From Saccharibacillus sp. O23 (lineage in GTDB: Bacteria; Bacillota; Bacilli; Paenibacillales; Paenibacillaceae): a stretch of 64,000 nt of DNA. Position 1 is the first letter of the stretch. Each line of letters begins with the position of its first letter. A program made the position numbers and the translations under genes. Below, piece after piece: positions 60,105-64,000 of this stretch. The notes under the pieces are model-generated. The model searched no databases and was not told the origin of the DNA. It saw nothing but the letters and a program-made list of their open reading frames with translations. The stretch lies in assembly GCF_002205895.1 (NCBI RefSeq), contig NZ_NJDE01000004.1, positions 62,001-126,000 on the forward strand, read 5' to 3'.

Positions 60105-60671
60105 ATGAATCGTTTCGATAACCTGCCTGTGAATCAAATGCACCGGCTGTTGGAAGGCGGGCCGACCTTGCTGGTGGCGACCCGCAGTTTCGACGGAATC
60201 GCCAATGTCATGTCGTTGAGTTTTCATATGATCATCGAAAATAAACGAGGACTGATCGGCGCGGTCATCGGTACGGACGGCTACAGTTACGAAGCTCTGC
60301 ACGATACGGGGCAATGCGTGCTCGCCGTTCCGACCCTCGACATGGCCGAGACCATCGTCGACATCGGAAACTGTTCCGGTCGGCGGATCAATAAATTCGA
60401 ACGTTTCGGCCTGACCCCGCTTCTCGCCGAATCCGTACGGGCTCCCCTGATCGCGGAATGCATGGTCAATATCGAATGCGAGATTTTCGATCGGCGAATG
60501 TCCGGCGATTACGACGGTTTCGTCATTCTTCGGGCTCTGAACGTCTGGGTAGATCCGAATCGCGAAGAACGCCGGACGCTGCATCATAACGGAGACGGTT
60601 CTTTCCATGCGGACGGCGAATACGTCGATCTGCGCGATCGGATGCAATTGTGGAACAAATATCGCCGATAA
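60105..60671 (+). CDS. Flavin reductase-like domain protein
   Basis: Predicted 188 aa. GGAAGGGG lies before the ATG. PTLLVATRSFDGIANVM with a following SFHM strand matches the FMN-binding start of the flavin reductase-like fold; SYEALHDTGQCVLAVP and KFERFGLTP also fit. Such proteins bind FMN and reduce flavins or act as NAD(P)H-dependent oxidoreductases; substrate unknown. It converges on the efflux pump gene. Confidence 0.8.
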   Translation: MNRFDNLPVNQMHRLLEGGPTLLVATRSFDGIANVMSLSFHMIIENKRGLIGAVIGTDGYSYEALHDTGQCVLAVPTLDMAETIVDIGNCSGRRINKFERFGLTPLLAESVRAPLIAECMVNIECEIFDRRMSGDYDGFVILRALNVWVDPNREERRTLHHNGDGSFHADGEYVDLRDRMQLWNKYRR

Positions 60672-60752
60672 CCGCTCCGAGTATCGTATCTGCTTCCGAT
60701 TCGCACGGGAGGCGGCGTCCGGATTCCGCTTCCCATGCAGGCCGGGTATGCC

Positions 60753-60795
60753 AAAAACCGCTGTTTCATCCCGAGGATGAAGCAGCGGTTTTTCG
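60753..60795. terminator. Bidirectional rho-independent terminator
   Basis: AAAAACCGCTG/CAGCGGTTTTT outer arms with inner TTCATC/GATGAA pair. It has T runs on both strands and lies between the convergent flavin reductase and efflux genes. Confidence 0.88.
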
Positions 60796-60810
60796 AGTCG
60801 AAACCGAATC

Positions 60811-62304
60811 TTATTCGCTCGAGCTGGCGCTTGCTTTGCCCATGAAAGCGACGGCGATCGCGGCCAGCGCGATCGGAACCAGCGCGTACAGGAACATCGC
60901 CGTGATCGAATCGGACATCGCGTCGACGATCTTGTTCAGGACGTCCGGCGGGATCTTCGAACGAACGTCCGATTGGAAGACGCTGCGCAGATCGCCGCCG
61001 AAGCCGGACGCGGCTCCTTCTTGACCGGCGAACGCGTCTTTTAACCGGCTCGCCAGCACGCTGCTCTGAATCGCGCCGAAGACCGTGATGCCCAGCGTCA
61101 TCCCGAACGAACGCAGGAAAGAGTTCGTCGAGTTGGCCGTGCCGCGGTAGCGCGGCTCCAGATTGTGAATCGAAGCCGTCGGCAGCAGCGAGAACGAGAA
61201 GCCGACGCCGAAGCCCGCAAGGATCATATAGATCGTCAGCAGAATGCGCGAAGTGTCCGGCGTCATGAAAGCAAGCAGCGCCATGCCGGCGAAGAACGAG
61301 ATCACGGAGACCGTCATCAGGCGGCGGAACGGAATCTTGGCTTGGAAAATGCCCGCGATCGCGCTGCCGGCAACCGAACCGAGCATCATCGGCGTCAGAA
61401 TCAAGCCTGCATTGGTCGCCGAACCGCCGTATACCGCCTGAACGAACAGCGGAATATAGACGGTCAGGATAATGAACGTCGCGCCGTACAAGAAAGCCAG
61501 CGCTTGCGCGGAAGCGAACAAACGGCGTTTGAACAGCCAGAACGGAAGAATCGGATCGGCCGCTTTGCGTTCCGCGAACACGAAAGCGGCAAAGAAGACC
61601 GCGAACACGGCGAACAAGCCTAGAATCTTCGGCGAACCCCAACCGTAACCGTCTTCTCCGCCCAATTCGAGCGCGAACATGAGCGCGACGATCGAGACGA
61701 CGAGCGTGATCGCGCCGGCCCAGTCGATCTGCTGTTTACGGTGTTCCGAAGACTCTTTGTAGAACAGAAGAATGAAGATCAGCGCCGCGATCCCGATCGG
61801 CACGTTGACGTAGAAGACCCAGTGCCAACCGATGGTATCGGTGATGTAAGCGCCGAGCAGCGGTCCCAGCACGCTGGAGAGACCGAATACCGCGCCGAGC
61901 AGGCCCGTCATCTTGCCCCGCTTCTCGGGCGGGAACGTATCGAAGATGATCGTGAACGCGATCGGCATCAGCGCCCCGCCTCCGATTCCCTGAATCGCGC
62001 GGAACAAGCTGAGCTGCGTCATCGTCTGCGCCAATCCGCACAGCGCGGAACCGATCAGGAAGATGATCAATCCGAACACGAAGAAACGTTTGCGCCCGTA
62101 CATGTCGGAGAGTTTGCCGAAGATCGGCATCCCGGCCATAGTCGCCACCATATAAGCGGACGTGACCCAGACGAATTGGCTTAATCCGCCGAGATCGGAG
62201 ACGATCGTCCCCATCGCGGTCGCGACGATCGTATTGTCCATCGCCGCCATCAAGATGCTCAGCAGCAGCCCGGCTACGACCCATTTGGTATTTGCCGTAT
62301 TCAT
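60811..62304 (-). CDS. DHA2-family (EmrB/QacA-type) drug/proton antiporter, MFS
   Basis: Predicted 497 aa with about 14 membrane helices. DNTIVATAMGTIV near the start is the D1 motif of DHA2 transporters; KLSDMYGRKRFF is motif A; LFRAIQGIGGGALMP is motif B; GPLLGAYITDTIGWHWVFYVNVPIG is the motif C region. It should export drugs or other hydrophobic compounds. No regulator gene is adjacent, but a palindrome in the upstream gap might be an operator. Confidence 0.92.
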   Translation of the reverse strand: MNTANTKWVVAGLLLSILMAAMDNTIVATAMGTIVSDLGGLSQFVWVTSAYMVATMAGMPIFGKLSDMYGRKRFFVFGLIIFLIGSALCGLAQTMTQLSLFRAIQGIGGGALMPIAFTIIFDTFPPEKRGKMTGLLGAVFGLSSVLGPLLGAYITDTIGWHWVFYVNVPIGIAALIFILLFYKESSEHRKQQIDWAGAITLVVSIVALMFALELGGEDGYGWGSPKILGLFAVFAVFFAAFVFAERKAADPILPFWLFKRRLFASAQALAFLYGATFIILTVYIPLFVQAVYGGSATNAGLILTPMMLGSVAGSAIAGIFQAKIPFRRLMTVSVISFFAGMALLAFMTPDTSRILLTIYMILAGFGVGFSFSLLPTASIHNLEPRYRGTANSTNSFLRSFGMTLGITVFGAIQSSVLASRLKDAFAGQEGAASGFGGDLRSVFQSDVRSKIPPDVLNKIVDAMSDSITAMFLYALVPIALAAIAVAFMGKASASSSE

Positions 62305-62399
62305 TTGTTTGCACCAGCCTTTTTCGTTATGTGTTGAAATCCGCTACTAGCCGTAACCCAGGATGCAGGCGGTTCAAGCAAATCTTTTACAAGCGTAAA

Positions 62400-62413
62400 T
62401 GACTCGTCGGTCA
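62400..62413. promoter_or_regulatory. Palindrome TGAC-n6-GTCA upstream of the efflux pump
   Basis: TGACTCGTCGGTCA lies about 96 bp upstream of the efflux start codon. Similar short palindromes serve TetR-type repressors of efflux pumps, but no such regulator is in the window. The rest of 62305-62565 has no gene; a TATAAT at 62511-62516 may serve the plus-strand gene at 62566. Confidence 0.25.
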
Positions 62414-62565
62414 GTGTCAAGCAGAATTTTATGTCAATACAGGCATACCGATGACGAATTTGCTTTTTTATCGTCTCTGATCCGACACTTTTGATTTGGG
62501 CGCATTCGCGTATAATGGAAAAAACAAGCCGATGCTTGCTATCTTTCACCTATTGGAGGCTTATC

Positions 62566-62943
62566 ATGTTCTCTGTCGAACCGCGTCTACCTCCGGAAAA
62601 GTCTTCGTCTGCGCATTCAAGAACCAGATTTGACTCTGCGCACGAAGCCGTCGCCTTGATCGCGCTGGCTTTCGGACTGCTCGCTTGCATCTTGCTCATT
62701 GGCATTTGGCTGGAGAGAAACGAAACCCTTGCCGATCCCGATGATTGGCTGGCAAAAGCCGCTTTCGATTTTTTGATTATGCCTCTCTTGACGATCGGCG
62801 ATGTCGTTTTTGCCGCTTTGGGACTCGCTTTCTCTCTTGCCGTCGTTAAGTATCCCGACACGCGTCTTATTTCGATCATCGGTATCTGCTCCAGCTCGCT
62901 TGCTTTGGCGGGATTGTTCGTCAGTTATCTCTCTTGGATGTAA
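62566..62943 (+). CDS. Small hypothetical membrane protein
   Basis: Predicted 125 aa. ATG at 62566 has TTGGAGG upstream; an in-frame ATG at 62491 has none. Three membrane helices (about 28-48, 70-95, 102-123). Family not recognised. It shares layout with the following gene, so the two may have arisen by duplication. Confidence 0.6.
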   Translation: MFSVEPRLPPEKSSSAHSRTRFDSAHEAVALIALAFGLLACILLIGIWLERNETLADPDDWLAKAAFDFLIMPLLTIGDVVFAALGLAFSLAVVKYPDTRLISIIGICSSSLALAGLFVSYLSWM

Positions 62944-62963
62944 TCTTTTACATAGAAGGCGGA

Positions 62964-63347
62964 ATGATTTTCGTGAAACCGACAGATCTTGAAGTTCGCG
63001 GTCGTTCTTTGTACTCTGAAGAGGAGGCCCGGCCGCCGCGGCGGGGAAGGGCCGCTTTGTCGCCGTTGGCCGACTTGGGCGCCGTGTTCGGACTGTTAAG
63101 CCTTGCTGCTCCTTTAATCTTTCTTGCGCTTCTTGTCTCCGTCGAAAAAGGTCGTCTGCCGGGCGAGGCGCTGCTTTTGTTTTGCCCTATCCCTTTCTTC
63201 AATCTCGTCCCGATCCTGCTCGCATTCGCTTTTTCGCTGGCGAAAATTCACGAAACCGGCAGCAGAGCGGCGGCAGTCGTCGGCCTCATCTCCTCTTTGT
63301 CGAGTCTGGGCGGGTCGATCGGCTGTTTCTTGTATACGTTCCGGTAA
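62964..63347 (+). CDS. Small hypothetical membrane protein
   Basis: Predicted 127 aa. Start uncertain: ATG at 62964, GTG at 62973 and ATG at 62934 are all possible, and none has an ideal box. A charged N-terminus (~1-40) is followed by three membrane helices. The pattern polar head then three helices resembles the gene at 62566. Confidence 0.55.
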   Translation: MIFVKPTDLEVRGRSLYSEEEARPPRRGRAALSPLADLGAVFGLLSLAAPLIFLALLVSVEKGRLPGEALLLFCPIPFFNLVPILLAFAFSLAKIHETGSRAAAVVGLISSLSSLGGSIGCFLYTFR

Positions 63348-63435
63348 AAACAAGAAGAGCCTTTAACGAACGAAGAGAGTCGCTGTGTCCAGTCCGATTT
63401 TTTGGCCGATAGCTTGGAGTAGGAGTGAATGAATA

Positions 63436-64000
63436 ATGAATACGACTTTAGAAAACGCCTGGTTTGCTTCCGAAGAACACAGGGCAAACTATATTCGACT
63501 TTTGCAAAGATTTAATGCTTGCGACAATCCGCGATATGCGGCGGCTTGTTACGTTACTGCCTGTCCCGAAATTTACGACAGAGTCGACTGGAGCGAGTCC
63601 GAAACGCCGATCGGATGGTGCTGGGGCGAATGGATCGGAGAAGACGACTACGACGAACAGGGTTATCACCCCGAATCCGAAATCGTCGGACAGCTTCCCG
63701 TTTCCTATCAAGGATTGGTTAGGTCGACGGTTGAATGGTTTACGGACAGTTCTCACTGCCTCGACTCGATGAGCCGGCTTGATCATGCTGATGACGAAAC
63801 GCATAAACTATTCTTGCAATCGTTGCAGCTGCGAGCAGGACAAATCACGGATAATCTTAGAACCGGGATATACCCCTATCATATCCGTCACGATTTAAGA
63901 CAGAGCGATTATTTTTACAATGAAAAGTATACCGAATTTCACGAGCATGATTTTGAATCTATTATCGTAAGAGTTTCGGAAGAACCCGAAGCTTTTTATT
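63436..64000 (+). CDS. Hypothetical protein, cut by the window edge
   Basis: The frame is open from ATG 63436 to the end of the window (188 codons, no stop), with AGGAG at 63421-63425. Residues ~10-50 (ASEEHRANYIRLLQRF, then YAAACYVTACPEIYDRV) recall the small DUF6075-like proteins with an E-E-H-x-x-x-Y start, but the match is weak. The remainder is acidic and rich in Tyr, His and Trp with no signal peptide. An alternative ATG at 63429 lies in another frame that soon fails. Confidence 0.6.
   Translation, partial: MNTTLENAWFASEEHRANYIRLLQRFNACDNPRYAAACYVTACPEIYDRVDWSESETPIGWCWGEWIGEDDYDEQGYHPESEIVGQLPVSYQGLVRSTVEWFTDSSHCLDSMSRLDHADDETHKLFLQSLQLRAGQITDNLRTGIYPYHIRHDLRQSDYFYNEKYTEFHEHDFESIIVRVSEEPEAFY

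Overview
The window is a chromosomal segment of a spore-former-type Firmicute, most likely Paenibacillaceae (Paenibacillus or Saccharibacillus-like). Pointers are AGGAGG ribosome binding sites, LplB/YtcP-type sugar ABC transporters with lipoprotein binding proteins, YesM/YesN-type and AraC-type sugar regulators, a perfect Bacillus-type cre box, and GC-rich genes interrupted by clearly AT-rich islands. No rRNA, tRNA, CRISPR array or intact transposase was seen.

Layout. 1-3.2 kb: the end of a short-chain dehydrogenase, then an AT-rich gene for an 872-aa protein with a divergent diadenylate cyclase (DAC) domain and TPR-like repeats. 3.2-13.2 kb: a minus-strand glycan operon (two permeases, binding protein, heparinase II/III-like enzyme, GH38 alpha-mannosidase). 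13.4-17.2 kb: an AT-rich island of small orphan genes, including a CPCC protein and the broken tail of a toxin-like protein directly before a small membrane protein, which looks like a decayed toxin-immunity array. 17.2-19 kb: RNA ligase, a broken stalk-domain protein, YtxH. 19-25.4 kb: membrane AraC regulator, then CcdA, a TlpA-like lipoprotein, a secreted MsrA-MsrB fusion and a second exported MsrA. 25.5-31.1 kb: response regulator, histidine kinase, ABC ATPase and FtsX-type permease. 31.1-45.7 kb: secreted GH85 endo-beta-N-acetylglucosaminidase, a second sugar ABC operon, a YesMN two-component system and a divergent second GH38 alpha-mannosidase. 45.7-64 kb: mixed genes, including two SUKH-HEAT paralogues, an ABC-F protein, a FAH-family hydrolase, an SPFH/NAD-kinase-like gene pair, an alpha/beta hydrolase, a flavin reductase-like protein and a DHA2 efflux pump.

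How the genes may work together (inference). The secreted GH85 enzyme would release high-mannose N-glycans, an ABC system would import the fragments, and cytosolic GH38 mannosidases would trim them, under YesMN, AraC-type and CcpA control. CcdA would pass electrons to the TlpA-like lipoprotein and on to the two exported methionine sulfoxide reductases, forming an extracytoplasmic repair chain.

Most noteworthy. These are the DAC-TPR protein, the translationally coupled SPFH/NAD-kinase-like pair with an altered GGDG motif, the decayed toxin-immunity island, and noncoding repeats: a MITE-like family with terminal inverted repeats, and two arrays of four short units with pairs set 50-52 bp apart.
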